64,000 nucleotides of DNA from Desulfocurvus sp. (GTDB taxonomy: Bacteria; Desulfobacterota; Desulfovibrionia; Desulfovibrionales; Desulfovibrionaceae), in assembly GCA_020692325.1 (NCBI GenBank), contig JAIMKR010000007.1, forward strand, positions 62,001 to 126,000. Direction: 5' to 3'. Below the pieces are notes generated by a model, which did not search any database, was not told where the DNA came from, and saw only the letters and a list, made by a program, of their open reading frames with translations. Each line of letters opens with the position of its first letter. Position 1 is the stretch's first letter. Below are positions 35,459-44,005 of this stretch, in pieces. The position numbers and the translations under genes are program-made.

Positions 35459-35902
35459 ATGAAACGCATCATCGCTTCGCTCGTGCTCGGCGCATTCCTG
35501 CTCAGCGCCGTGGGCTGCGCGGACAAGGCGCAGAGCGGCGCTGGCCTCGGCGCGCTGACCGGCGCCGCCGTCGGCGCGCTGACCTCCAAGAACAAGGTCA
35601 GCGGAGCGGCCATCGGCGCCGGACTTGGCGCGCTGCTCGGCTACGCCATCGGCAACGAGATGGACAAGTACGACCGCGAGCAGATCAGCAACACCCTGGA
35701 GCACCAGCCCTCCGGCAAGCCCATGAGCTGGCAGAACCCCGACAACGGCACCAAGTACGAGGCCACCCCGAGCCCGGCTTATGTGCAGAACGACAAGATC
35801 TACCGCGACATCTACATCAAGGCCAACGTGGACGGTCAGGAGAAGGACGTGAAGGCCAAGGCCTACCGCGGGGCCGACGGTCAGTGGGTGCTGGTGCAGT
35901 AA
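35459..35902 (+). CDS. glycine-zipper lipoprotein (17-kDa surface-antigen-like)
   Basis: This 147-aa lipoprotein has lipobox AVGC (Cys20). Residues about 27-67 form an uninterrupted glycine-zipper hydrophobic pair (GAGLGALTGAAVGAL and GAAIGAGLGALLGYAIG). A C-terminal domain of about 70 residues has a repeating charged/aromatic pattern and ends DGQWVLVQ. This matches outer-membrane lipoproteins of the 17-kDa antigen type. AAGGAGGAG precedes the start. Confidence 0.8.
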   Translation: MKRIIASLVLGAFLLSAVGCADKAQSGAGLGALTGAAVGALTSKNKVSGAAIGAGLGALLGYAIGNEMDKYDREQISNTLEHQPSGKPMSWQNPDNGTKYEATPSPAYVQNDKIYRDIYIKANVDGQEKDVKAKAYRGADGQWVLVQ

Positions 35903-35918
35903 CCCATCCGCTTTCCCC

Positions 35919-35961
35919 AAAAAACGAGGCCCGGCCGTCCGCAAGGACGCCGGGCCTTTTT
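35919..35961. terminator. bidirectional terminator between lipoprotein and metH
   Basis: Bulged stem: AGGCCCGG (35927-35934) pairs with CCGGGCCT (35950-35957), then CGTCC with GGACG, and a GCAA tetraloop. T5 follows on plus; A6 (35919-35924) serves as the U-run on minus for metH. Confidence 0.85.
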
Positions 35962-35978
35962 CGTCGCCATCGGCCGTG

Positions 35979-38393
35979 TTAATGCACGGTCCGACCAGAA
36001 AGCTCGCCAGCCAGCCGCACAGCGGCCACCGCGTCGCGCGAGAAGCCGTCCGCGCCGATGGACGCGGCGAAGGCCTCCGTGACCACGGCCCCGCCCACCA
36101 TGACGCGGATGTTCAGCCCGCGCTCGCGGATGAGCTTCACCGTGTCCTCCATGCGCACCATGGTGGTGGTCATGAGCGCGGAAAGCCCCACGACCTTGGC
36201 GCCCACGCGCTCGGCCTCGTCCACGATCCGCGAGGCGGGCACGTCCTTGCCCAGATCGAAGACCTCGAAACCGTGATTTTTGAGCATCAGACAGACGATG
36301 TTCTTACCGATGTCGTGGATGTCGCCCTCCACTGTGGCCATGACCACGGGCGTCTTCTTCTCCGCCCGGCCGCTGGCGAGCAGCAGCGGCTCCAACCGGG
36401 CGAAGCCGGCCTGCATGGCCTCCGCGCTGCGCAAGAGCTGCGGCAGGAAATATTCCTTGCGCTCGTACCTTTCGCCCACCTCCAGAATGCCGGGGATGAG
36501 CTGACCATCCACCAGGATGAAGGGATCGGTCCCCTTGTCCAGCTCGGCCTCGATCATGGAGAGCAGCGCGGCCTTGTCGCCCAGAATGACCGCCTGGGAC
36601 GGAGTCTCGGCCTTGGCCGCCCCGCCCGCGGCCACGCTGGAGCCGCCGCCGGTTCCGGGCGTCCATCCGGCGTAGCCGCCGATGTACCGGCCGGCCTGAT
36701 CGTCGCGGCCGAGGAGCACCTCGCCTGCGGCCTGGGCCTCGCGCAGGCGCGCGCTCGCCGGGTTGGCGATGCACGAGGACAGCCCGCTGGCCATGCTCAT
36801 GGACAGGAAGGTGGAGTTGAGCAGCTCGCGCGCGGGCAGGCCGAAGCTCACGTTGGAGAGCCCCATGGTGGTGGGCAGGCCAAGCGTTTCGCGGCAGTGG
36901 CGGATGGTCTCCAGACAGTGCCGGGCGGCGAGAGGCTTGCTCGACACCGTGAGCACCAGCGCGTCCACCATGATGAGCCGGCGCGGAATGCCCATCTCGT
37001 CGGCCTGGGCCAGCAAATGCTCGATGACCCCGATGCGCTCGGCCGCGGTGACGGGCAACTTGCGCCCCACCAGCGGCAAAAGGATGAACGGCGCGCCAAG
37101 CTTCTTGCACACGGGGCCCAGGCGCTCCATGCGCCCCGGTTCGCCGCTGATGGAATTGACGAGCGGGGAGCCGGGCTGGGTCCACAGCGCGTTCTCCAGG
37201 GCCTCGGCGTCCGGGCTGTCCAGGCAGAGCGGAATCTCGAAGCGGCCGGAAAGCGCCAGCGCCAGCGCGGGCAGCACGACCTTCTCGTCCACCATGGGCG
37301 CGCCCACGTTCACGTCGAGCACGGCCGCGCCACGGACCGACTGGTCCGTGGCCAGCCGCAAGGCCTCCGTGTGGACGTTGCGCGCCAGCTCCTCGGCGAG
37401 GACCTTCTTGCCCGTGGGATTGATGCGCTCGCCGATGACGCGCAGGGGATTCTCCGCCCCGAAGGGCACGGAGGCCGAGCGGCAGGTGAGCACCAGCGGC
37501 GAGGGATCCGGCGGAACCGGACGCTTCCAGCCCATGCCGGCGACCTCGGCGCGCAGGGCGCGGATGTGCGCCGGCGTGGTGCCACAGCAGCCACCGATGA
37601 GCTTGGCGCCCAGCTCGGCGAAGACGCGGCACTGCCGGGCGAAATCCTCCGGTCCCAGGGGGAAGCGCGTACGGCCCTCGGCGTCCAGCTCCGGCAGGCC
37701 GGCGTTGGGCTGCACCACCAGTGGGGTGGAGAGCCGGGGCAGCATGGCGCGCACGATGGCCGCGATCTGCTCCGGTCCGGCGGAGCAGTTGGTGCCCAGC
37801 ACCTCCACCCCCATGTTCTGCATGGCGTCCACGAAGGTCAGCGGCGGCGTGCCGGTGAGGGACTGCGCCCCATCGAAGGTCATGGAGACGCACACGGGCA
37901 AATCGCAGGTCTCGCGCGCGGCGATGACCGCGGCCCGGGCCTCGGCGAGGTCGAACTGAGTCTCGATCTGGATGAAGTCCGCGCCGCCCTCGGCCAGCCC
38001 GGCGATCTGCTCGCGGAAGGCCGCCACCAGCTCGCGCATGGAGAGCGGGCCCAACGGCTCGACGAACTGACCCGTGGGGCCCACGCTGCCGGCCACGAAG
38101 ACGTTTTCGCCCACGGCGCGCCGGGCGATCCGGGCCATCTCGCGATTCAGGCCGCGCACGTCCGCGCCGGGATCGAGCTTGAAACGCGTGCCACCGAAGG
38201 TGTTGGTGGTGACGATCTGCGCCCCGGCCGCCGCGTATTCGGCGTGGATGGCCGAGACGGCCTCCGGGTGCGCCAGACCGTACAGCTCCGGCGAGACGCC
38301 GGGCGGCAGCCCGCGCGACTGGAGCAGCGCGCCGAAGCCGCCGTCGAAGAAATGGATGGAGTCGTCGGCCAGAAGGGAGCGGAAGTCGGGCAT
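35979..38393 (-). CDS. metH: cobalamin-dependent methionine synthase, no reactivation domain
   Basis: This 804-aa protein has three modules. The homocysteine S-methyltransferase domain (1 to about 300) holds zinc ligands in GTNC (about 201) and GGCC (about 268). The pterin-binding domain (about 315-570) starts with GERINPTGKK. The B12 cap and binding domain (about 590-804) has DIHDIGKN near 693, His being the cobalt ligand. It moves the methyl group from methyl-tetrahydrofolate to homocysteine. The SAM-binding reactivation domain of E. coli MetH is absent, so reactivation must come from another protein. Divergent from rpoH. Confidence 0.92.
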   Translation of the reverse strand: MPDFRSLLADDSIHFFDGGFGALLQSRGLPPGVSPELYGLAHPEAVSAIHAEYAAAGAQIVTTNTFGGTRFKLDPGADVRGLNREMARIARRAVGENVFVAGSVGPTGQFVEPLGPLSMRELVAAFREQIAGLAEGGADFIQIETQFDLAEARAAVIAARETCDLPVCVSMTFDGAQSLTGTPPLTFVDAMQNMGVEVLGTNCSAGPEQIAAIVRAMLPRLSTPLVVQPNAGLPELDAEGRTRFPLGPEDFARQCRVFAELGAKLIGGCCGTTPAHIRALRAEVAGMGWKRPVPPDPSPLVLTCRSASVPFGAENPLRVIGERINPTGKKVLAEELARNVHTEALRLATDQSVRGAAVLDVNVGAPMVDEKVVLPALALALSGRFEIPLCLDSPDAEALENALWTQPGSPLVNSISGEPGRMERLGPVCKKLGAPFILLPLVGRKLPVTAAERIGVIEHLLAQADEMGIPRRLIMVDALVLTVSSKPLAARHCLETIRHCRETLGLPTTMGLSNVSFGLPARELLNSTFLSMSMASGLSSCIANPASARLREAQAAGEVLLGRDDQAGRYIGGYAGWTPGTGGGSSVAAGGAAKAETPSQAVILGDKAALLSMIEAELDKGTDPFILVDGQLIPGILEVGERYERKEYFLPQLLRSAEAMQAGFARLEPLLLASGRAEKKTPVVMATVEGDIHDIGKNIVCLMLKNHGFEVFDLGKDVPASRIVDEAERVGAKVVGLSALMTTTMVRMEDTVKLIRERGLNIRVMVGGAVVTEAFAASIGADGFSRDAVAAVRLAGELSGRTVH

Positions 38394-38645
38394 GAGGAAT
38401 CTCTCCGTGGGCTGGGCCCGGGGGCGGCCGCGGCGGATGGCTCCGCGGACCGCTCCCGGCGGGGGTCTTGTGCGCCGGGGCATGCGCCGGCCGGGCCTGA
38501 GCCGGGCCGGGCCGGAAACCCCCCTCTACTGAAAATCGTTGAAAAGGACAAACAAAAACTATACGCTCCCGTTTTGCGCAACCCACGACCCGGTCCCCAG
38601 GGGCCAGCCCCACCGGGCCGAACCGCTAGGTCGGCCAAACTCGGA

Positions 38646-39623
38646 ATGAAATCGGACACCAATCACGACGCAGTAGCTGAAGTCCGGCCAGCCTCACCGC
38701 CAGCCCTGACGGCCGGGAAAAAGTTCCTGCTTCCCGCTCCCGTGCCCCGTCGGCGCGGCGAGGTCTCCACGCGCGACTCCCTGACGCACTACCTGCGCGA
38801 GATCGCCCGCTTCCCTTTGCTCGCCCCAGAGGAAGAGTTCGAGCTGGCCAAGCGCGTGCGCGAGGGCGGCGACCAGGAGGCCGCCTTCCGCCTCGTGTCC
38901 TCGCACCTGCGGCTGGTGGTCAAAATCGCCATGGACTTCCAGCGCCGTTGGATGCAGAACGTGCAGGACCTCATTCAGGAGGGCAACGTCGGCCTCATGA
39001 AGGCCGTGCGCAAGTTCGACCCGGACAAGGGAATCAAATTCAGTTATTACGCGGCGTTTTGGATCAAGGCCTATATTCTCAAGTTCATCATGGACAACTG
39101 GCGCATGGTCAAGATCGGCACCACGCAGACCCAGCGCAAGCTGTTCTACAACCTGAACAAGGAACGCCAGCGTCTCACCAACATGGGCTTCGACCCCACG
39201 ACCAGCGCCCTGTCCGAGAGCCTGGGCGTGTCCGAGGCCGAGATCGAGCAGATGGACCAGCGCCTCTCCCGCCAGGACATGAGCCTGGACATCACCGTGG
39301 GCGAGGACTCCGAGAACACCCGGCTGGACTTTTTGCCGGCGCTCGGCCCGGGCGTCGAGGAAGTGCTGAGTTCCGACCAGATCTCGAACCTGCTCCTGGA
39401 AAATCTGAAGACCATCGCGCCCACCCTGTCCGACAAGGAGCAGGCCATCCTGAACGAACGCCTGCTTTCCGACAGCCCGGTGACCCTGCGCGAGATCGGC
39501 GACCGCTTCGGCGTCACGCGCGAACGCGTGCGACAGATCGAGGCGCGCCTTCTGGAAAAGCTCAAGAATCACCTGTCGGCCACGGTCAAGGACTTTTCGC
39601 CCGACTGGATCGATGGCGACTAG
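38646..39623 (+). CDS. rpoH: RNA polymerase sigma factor, RpoH-like
   Basis: This 325-aa sigma-70 family protein has region 1.2/2 with [16 protein letters not shown] (about 45-60), [19 protein letters not shown] (about 110-128), and the RpoH-box-like segment QRKLFYNL near 162. The C-terminal helix-turn-helix is [21 protein letters not shown] (about 280-300). The QRKLFF-type box marks heat-shock sigma-32 proteins. A 40-residue polar leader precedes region 1.2. ATG 38646 has only a weak site (CGGA). A candidate promoter, TTGAAA (38539-38544) and TATACG (38560-38565), has a short 15-bp spacer. Confidence 0.85.
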   Translation: MKSDTNHDAVAEVRPASPPALTAGKKFLLPAPVPRRRGEVSTRDSLTHYLREIARFPLLAPEEEFELAKRVREGGDQEAAFRLVSSHLRLVVKIAMDFQRRWMQNVQDLIQEGNVGLMKAVRKFDPDKGIKFSYYAAFWIKAYILKFIMDNWRMVKIGTTQTQRKLFYNLNKERQRLTNMGFDPTTSALSESLGVSEAEIEQMDQRLSRQDMSLDITVGEDSENTRLDFLPALGPGVEEVLSSDQISNLLLENLKTIAPTLSDKEQAILNERLLSDSPVTLREIGDRFGVTRERVRQIEARLLEKLKNHLSATVKDFSPDWIDGD

Positions 39624-39635
39624 GACGGGGGGCTC

Positions 39636-40400
39636 ATGGACCAGCGCATCATCGAGTTGAAACACCGCGCCAGGAAACTGGCCGCGACGCGCCAGCACAG
39701 CGCCTTCGCGCAGGACTGCGCCGAGGAGCTGGGACACGCCAACGCGCTGTTTTTCGAGCATCCGCTGATGCAACGCCTGCAGGACGACGCCCTGCCCTAC
39801 CTCAACGAGCAAAGCGCCATAGGGGTGGAACACAGCAAGCGCGTGGCCATCGAAGCCGCGGCGCTCGCCCTGGCCGAGCCCTCCGGGCTGGACGGCGAGG
39901 AGCGCCGGCGCGTGGCCGTTCTGGCGGAAATCGCCGGACTGCTGCACGACGCCTCGCGCTTTGAGGAGGACCACGCGGCCCAGGGCGCGGAGCTGGCCCT
40001 GCGCCTGCTGGCCAAGTACCCTCTCGGCGACGAGGAGCGCATGCACATAGCCCAGGCCGTGGCCCTGCACGAAACCGCCCTGCCCCTGGCCGACGACGGC
40101 CCGGAGGCCGCGCGGCTGCTGGCCGCCGTGGTGCACGACGCCGACTGCTTCCGCTTCGGCCCGGAGATTCTGCCGACCACGCTGTGGGAGTTGTGTGACA
40201 TGGAGGAATGGAGCCTGGAGAGGATCGCCGATGTCTTCCCCGAGGGCCCCAGGCGCGCCGCGACGCTGCGCGACGCCTTCCGCACCGAGCAGGGCCGCCG
40301 CTATGGGCCGGAGCTGCTCGACGAGGGCGCGCGCATGGCCCCGGAATACGCACGGATCATAGAACAGCTGCTTGCCGAAACCGACCCGGCCAACACGTGA
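39636..40400 (+). CDS. HD-domain phosphohydrolase
   Basis: This 254-aa protein carries the HD signature in order: an upstream His in VEHSKRVA (about residue 65), LLHD (about 103-106), a distal His in DHAAQG, and VVHDADC (about 170). It is a metal-dependent phosphohydrolase of unknown substrate. It starts 12 bp after rpoH, so the two are probably cotranscribed. Confidence 0.82.
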   Translation: MDQRIIELKHRARKLAATRQHSAFAQDCAEELGHANALFFEHPLMQRLQDDALPYLNEQSAIGVEHSKRVAIEAAALALAEPSGLDGEERRRVAVLAEIAGLLHDASRFEEDHAAQGAELALRLLAKYPLGDEERMHIAQAVALHETALPLADDGPEAARLLAAVVHDADCFRFGPEILPTTLWELCDMEEWSLERIADVFPEGPRRAATLRDAFRTEQGRRYGPELLDEGARMAPEYARIIEQLLAETDPANT

Positions 40401-40408
40401 GGAACGCC

Positions 40409-42214
40409 ATGCTCCGCAATTTCCCGTCCGGCGGAGGCCTGCGCGCCGCCGCCCTGGCTTCTGGTATGGCCGCGCTGCTCTGCGCCTGCGCGCCGGTCAC
40501 CGCGCAGCCGACCCCCCGGCAGCAGCCCGACGAGCCCGTGGCCCTGTCGGCCAACGCCGGCACGACCTATGACTATCTGCAATATCAAGAACTGCTGGCG
40601 CGCTTGACGCGCATGGCCGGGCTCGCGCGCGTCTCGCCCGAGGCCTTCGCCCGCACGCTGGAGTACCAAAAGCTCGCCGCCGAGGCGCTGGACCGCGTGA
40701 TGGCGAAGGAAAGCGCGGCCTCCCTGTTCATGGACAAAGCCTTCCTCTACTGGAACCGCGAGCAGATCGGCGAGGCCAGGGGCATCCTCCAGACTGGTCT
40801 GGCCCAATACCCGGACGACTACGACCTGACCGCCGCCCTTGCCAACGCCTACAATCTGGAAAGCGACCCGCGCAGCGCAGCGCGCGTGCTGGCGGGCTAT
40901 CTCTCCCACAAGGACAACGCCACGCTGCGCGAACGCCTCGGGCAGATCTACGTGGACACCGACCAGCCCGCCAAGGCGCTGGAGGTGCTCAAAAAAATTC
41001 CCGCCAAGGACCGCTCGCCCGAGGCCCTGTTCCAAACCGCCCGCGCCCAGGCCCGCCTGGGACGCCGCGCCGAGTCCATCAAGGCCCTGCGACAGATCGT
41101 GCAGGACGATCCCGACCGGCTGGAGGCCTGGGTGGAGCTGGCTTATCAGCAGGAGCTGGAGAAGGACTACACCGGCGCGGTGGACACCTACACGCAGATC
41201 CTCGACCTCGGCCGCGACAACGAGGACATCCGCCAGCGCATCGAGAACGGTGGCGGCGAGGGGCGCGAGGACATCCGCCTGCGGGTGGTGGGCCTGTGGC
41301 TCAAGCTGAACAACCCGGACAAGGCCCTCGAAGCGGCGCTGGGCAGCACCGGCAACAAGAATTTCGTCCTGGCCGCCTCGCTGCTGTTCCTCAACGAGAA
41401 CTATTCAGCCCAGGCGAGCACGCTGCTCGACGTGCTTACATCCAAGCCGCCGGTGCCAGGCGAGTACTTCTTCTACAAGGCCGTCATCGCCCAGGACGGC
41501 GAGGGCAATCCGCAAAAGGCCCTGCAATATCTCGATCTTGTGCCCCAGAGCGATCCGCACTACAGCCAGGCGCTGCAATTCCGCATCCAGCTGCTCTACA
41601 CCATGGGCCGCGAGCACGAGGCCCTGGAGTTCATGGACCAGGGCGAGAAGCTCTTTCCGGGGCAGACGCGTTTCCCGCTGCTGCGGGCCGGCTACCTCAT
41701 GGAAAAGAAACGCCTGCCCGAGGCGCGGGACGTGCTGCAGAAAGCCCTCAAGATCAATCCCAACGATGAGGACCTGCTCTACCAGTACGGCGCGCTCATG
41801 GACCGCACCGGCGACCGCAAGGGAGCGCTGGAGATCATGCGCCACATCGTGGCCCGGAACCCCGTCAACGCCGACGCCCTCAACTACATCGGCTACACGC
41901 TGGTTGAGGAGAACCGCGACCTCGAACACGCGCTCTCCCTCATCAAAAAGGCCGACAAGCTCAAGCCCGGCAACGGGTACATCGTGGATTCGCTGGCCTG
42001 GGCCTACTTCCGCCTGGGCAGGAGCGAGGAGGCCTGGCGCGAGATCCAGCGCGCCCTCGAGCTCTCCAGCGACGACCCCACCATGTGGGAGCATTACGGC
42101 GACATCGCCGCCAAGCTGGGCCTGCGGACCAAGGCGAAAAAGGCTTACACCAACGCGCTCAAATTCAAGCATGAGGACCCGGAGCGCATAAACAGGAAGC
42201 TCGGCCGCAAATGA
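40409..42214 (+). CDS. TPR-repeat lipoprotein (PA4667-like)
   Basis: This 601-aa protein has lipobox LLCAC (Cys27) and TPR units across nearly the whole length (about 90-595), e.g. KALEVLKKIP, YTGAVDTYTQILDLG and WAYFRLGRSEEAWREIQRAL. It is probably a periplasmic or outer-membrane scaffold. The same pairing, TPR lipoprotein then LolB, is found in Pseudomonas; here the next gene (overlapping by 4 bp) is LolB-like. Role in envelope assembly is inference. Confidence 0.8.
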   Translation: MLRNFPSGGGLRAAALASGMAALLCACAPVTAQPTPRQQPDEPVALSANAGTTYDYLQYQELLARLTRMAGLARVSPEAFARTLEYQKLAAEALDRVMAKESAASLFMDKAFLYWNREQIGEARGILQTGLAQYPDDYDLTAALANAYNLESDPRSAARVLAGYLSHKDNATLRERLGQIYVDTDQPAKALEVLKKIPAKDRSPEALFQTARAQARLGRRAESIKALRQIVQDDPDRLEAWVELAYQQELEKDYTGAVDTYTQILDLGRDNEDIRQRIENGGGEGREDIRLRVVGLWLKLNNPDKALEAALGSTGNKNFVLAASLLFLNENYSAQASTLLDVLTSKPPVPGEYFFYKAVIAQDGEGNPQKALQYLDLVPQSDPHYSQALQFRIQLLYTMGREHEALEFMDQGEKLFPGQTRFPLLRAGYLMEKKRLPEARDVLQKALKINPNDEDLLYQYGALMDRTGDRKGALEIMRHIVARNPVNADALNYIGYTLVEENRDLEHALSLIKKADKLKPGNGYIVDSLAWAYFRLGRSEEAWREIQRALELSSDDPTMWEHYGDIAAKLGLRTKAKKAYTNALKFKHEDPERINRKLGRK

Positions 42215-43155
42215 TCCGCGCACCGCATCCGCAGCGTTTCCTCGCACCGCTGGTCGTGGCGACGCTCGTTCTGCTGGCCGCCTGCGCGCCGCGGAACGAT
42301 CTGCCACGCTTCGATCAGCCGCGCGCGGACATCGCCGCCTTCCACACCCGTTTCATGAATCCGGCCCTGCCCGGCTCAGGGCTGCTGCTGCGCGCGAGCC
42401 TGCTGTACGCCACGCCCACCCGCGCCAACCGCACCGATCTGCAGCTCTACGGCGAATACACCCGCCCCCTGCGCATGGACGTGCGGGCGGGCATCGGGGC
42501 CATGCTGGCCATGATGCGCGAGGACTCCGCGGGGCTGCTCGCCTTCTACCCGGACAAATCGCAGGCCTACGCCCATGGCGACCCGGTGGTGGGCGCGCAG
42601 CTGCTCGGCCTGCCCTTTCCCTTCTCCCTGTGCGATCTGGCCATGGTCGTCAGCGGCCACTTCGAATCCCTGCTGCCCGAGGAGCCGGACGGCGTGGCCC
42701 CGCTGCCCGGCGGCGGCTTCGCCCTGCACTACGCCACGGGCCCGGTGCGCCAGCTGGTTTTGGACCAGTATGGCCGGCCCGAGCGCATGAGCGGCGCGCT
42801 CTCCCCCTCCTTCCGCACACAGGCGGAACGCGAGGCTGGCGTCGCCGTCGGCCCGCGCGAATGGACGCTCCGGTTCGAGGCCTATCCCGAGGACGACGGC
42901 GACCCGGTCGGCCCGGCCCAGCGGCTTGTCTTGCTGCTGCCCAAGGGCGACAGCGCCACCCTGCGCGTGCGCGAACTCACCTCCAGGCAAACGCCCTGGC
43001 CGGAAAAGTCCCTCGCGCTGGTTCTGCCGCCCGGCACGCGTTTCATGTCCCTGGAAAGCCGCCCCGCGCCAGCGGCGGCGGGCGATGTCATCACCGGCGG
43101 AGGAGACAATGCCCAATCCGAATCCGACGCGGCCCCAAGCGGACCCGCGCTCTGA
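42211..43155 (+). CDS. LolB-like outer-membrane lipoprotein
   Basis: This 314-aa protein has lipobox LLAAC (Cys25). The N-terminal ~170 residues look like a LolB/DUF4292 half-barrel, with alternating strands such as DLQLYGEYTRPLRMDV and AYAHGDPV. LolB receives lipoproteins in the outer membrane. Beyond about residue 250 the C-terminus is a low-complexity tail. The last 47 bp overlap the next gene, a large overlap supported by a good ribosome site there. Confidence 0.6.
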   Translation: MIRAPHPQRFLAPLVVATLVLLAACAPRNDLPRFDQPRADIAAFHTRFMNPALPGSGLLLRASLLYATPTRANRTDLQLYGEYTRPLRMDVRAGIGAMLAMMREDSAGLLAFYPDKSQAYAHGDPVVGAQLLGLPFPFSLCDLAMVVSGHFESLLPEEPDGVAPLPGGGFALHYATGPVRQLVLDQYGRPERMSGALSPSFRTQAEREAGVAVGPREWTLRFEAYPEDDGDPVGPAQRLVLLLPKGDSATLRVRELTSRQTPWPEKSLALVLPPGTRFMSLESRPAPAAAGDVITGGGDNAQSESDAAPSGPAL

Positions 43156-43474
43156 CATTCCCGACCCGGTCGACGACCGGAGCGCGTTCCCCGATTCCCA
43201 GGACAAGCCGGGCTTTTTCGGCACCTTCATCCTGGGCGTGCGCGTGTGGACGCGGGAGATGGGCCGGCTCGTCACCCGGCAGGCCAAACTGCACGAGGCG
43301 CGTCAGCTGGAATCCCGTCTGCGCGACGAGGCGGCCCTGCTGGCCAAGATTGGCGACACGCCCGGCTCCGATCGCGACCTGTGCCTGCGGCAGATCGAGA
43401 TGCTCAAGGCCGAAATGGCGCACTTGGCGCGTGAACGCGCGAACGAGCAAGCCCGGCCCGGCGCGCGGCGCTAG
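43109..43474 (+). CDS. small hypothetical helical protein
   Basis: This 121-aa protein has an N-terminal Pro/Asp-rich disordered half (1 to about 35), then a short hydrophobic turn (GFFGTFILG) and a charged helix pair (about 55-115) with heptad-like Leu/Ala. GGAGGAG precedes ATG 43109. It overlaps the LolB-like gene by 47 bp and precedes rpiB by 18 bp. No family recognised. Confidence 0.55.
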   Translation: MPNPNPTRPQADPRSDIPDPVDDRSAFPDSQDKPGFFGTFILGVRVWTREMGRLVTRQAKLHEARQLESRLRDEAALLAKIGDTPGSDRDLCLRQIEMLKAEMAHLARERANEQARPGARR

Positions 43475-43492
43475 GGCCAAGGAGGAGACACC

Positions 43493-43957
43493 ATGCCCAA
43501 AACCGTGCTCATCGCTTCCGATCACGGAGGCTTCGCGCTCAAGGGCGCGCTCGTCCAGAACCTGCGCGACACGCTCCACCTGGAGGACCTCGGTCCCGAG
43601 AGCGCCGGCTTCTGCGATTACCCCATCTTCGCCGACAAGCTCTGCCGCCGCCTGCTGGATATGGGCGAGGCCGCGCAGAACGGCGAGGTCCTCGGCATTC
43701 TGGTGTGCGGCACAGGCCTGGGCATGAGCATGGCCGCCAACCGCTTCGCCGGCGTCCGCGCGGCGGTGTGCACCTGCGAGTTCATGGCCCGCATGGCGCG
43801 CGCCCACAACAACGCCAACGTGCTCTGCATGGGCGAGCGCGTCATCGGCCAGGGAGTGGCGCTGGACATCGCCCACGCCTTCCTGTCCACGGAGTTCGAA
43901 GGCGGCCGGCACCTGCGGCGCATCGAGCTCTTCAACGCCCAATCCTGCAAATCCTGA
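43493..43957 (+). CDS. rpiB: ribose-5-phosphate isomerase B
   Basis: This 154-aa RpiB has SDHGGFALK (about residues 9-17) and the catalytic Cys in VCGTGLGMSMAANR (about 73-86). HNNANVLCMGERVIG (about 105-119) and the Arg near the C-terminus complete the phosphate site. It interconverts ribose-5- and ribulose-5-phosphate. It is followed 48 bp later by tkt, consistent with the non-oxidative pentose phosphate pathway. Confidence 0.92.
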   Translation: MPKTVLIASDHGGFALKGALVQNLRDTLHLEDLGPESAGFCDYPIFADKLCRRLLDMGEAAQNGEVLGILVCGTGLGMSMAANRFAGVRAAVCTCEFMARMARAHNNANVLCMGERVIGQGVALDIAHAFLSTEFEGGRHLRRIELFNAQSCKS

Positions 43958-44005
43958 CGGACGCCCTCCCCGACGCCCGCGAAATTCCATAAGGACTGAA
44001 GACAC

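Noticed and set aside
36304-38613. Second minus-strand frame over metH
   Set aside because: Arg/Gly/Pro-rich translation without motifs; the in-frame MetH with zinc and B12 motifs is the real gene.
38394-38645. Riboswitch (SAM, SAH or cobalamin) before metH
   Set aside because: The leader is GC-rich and could form stems, but I could not match a conserved core such as the B12 box or the SAH GAGGAGCG motif.
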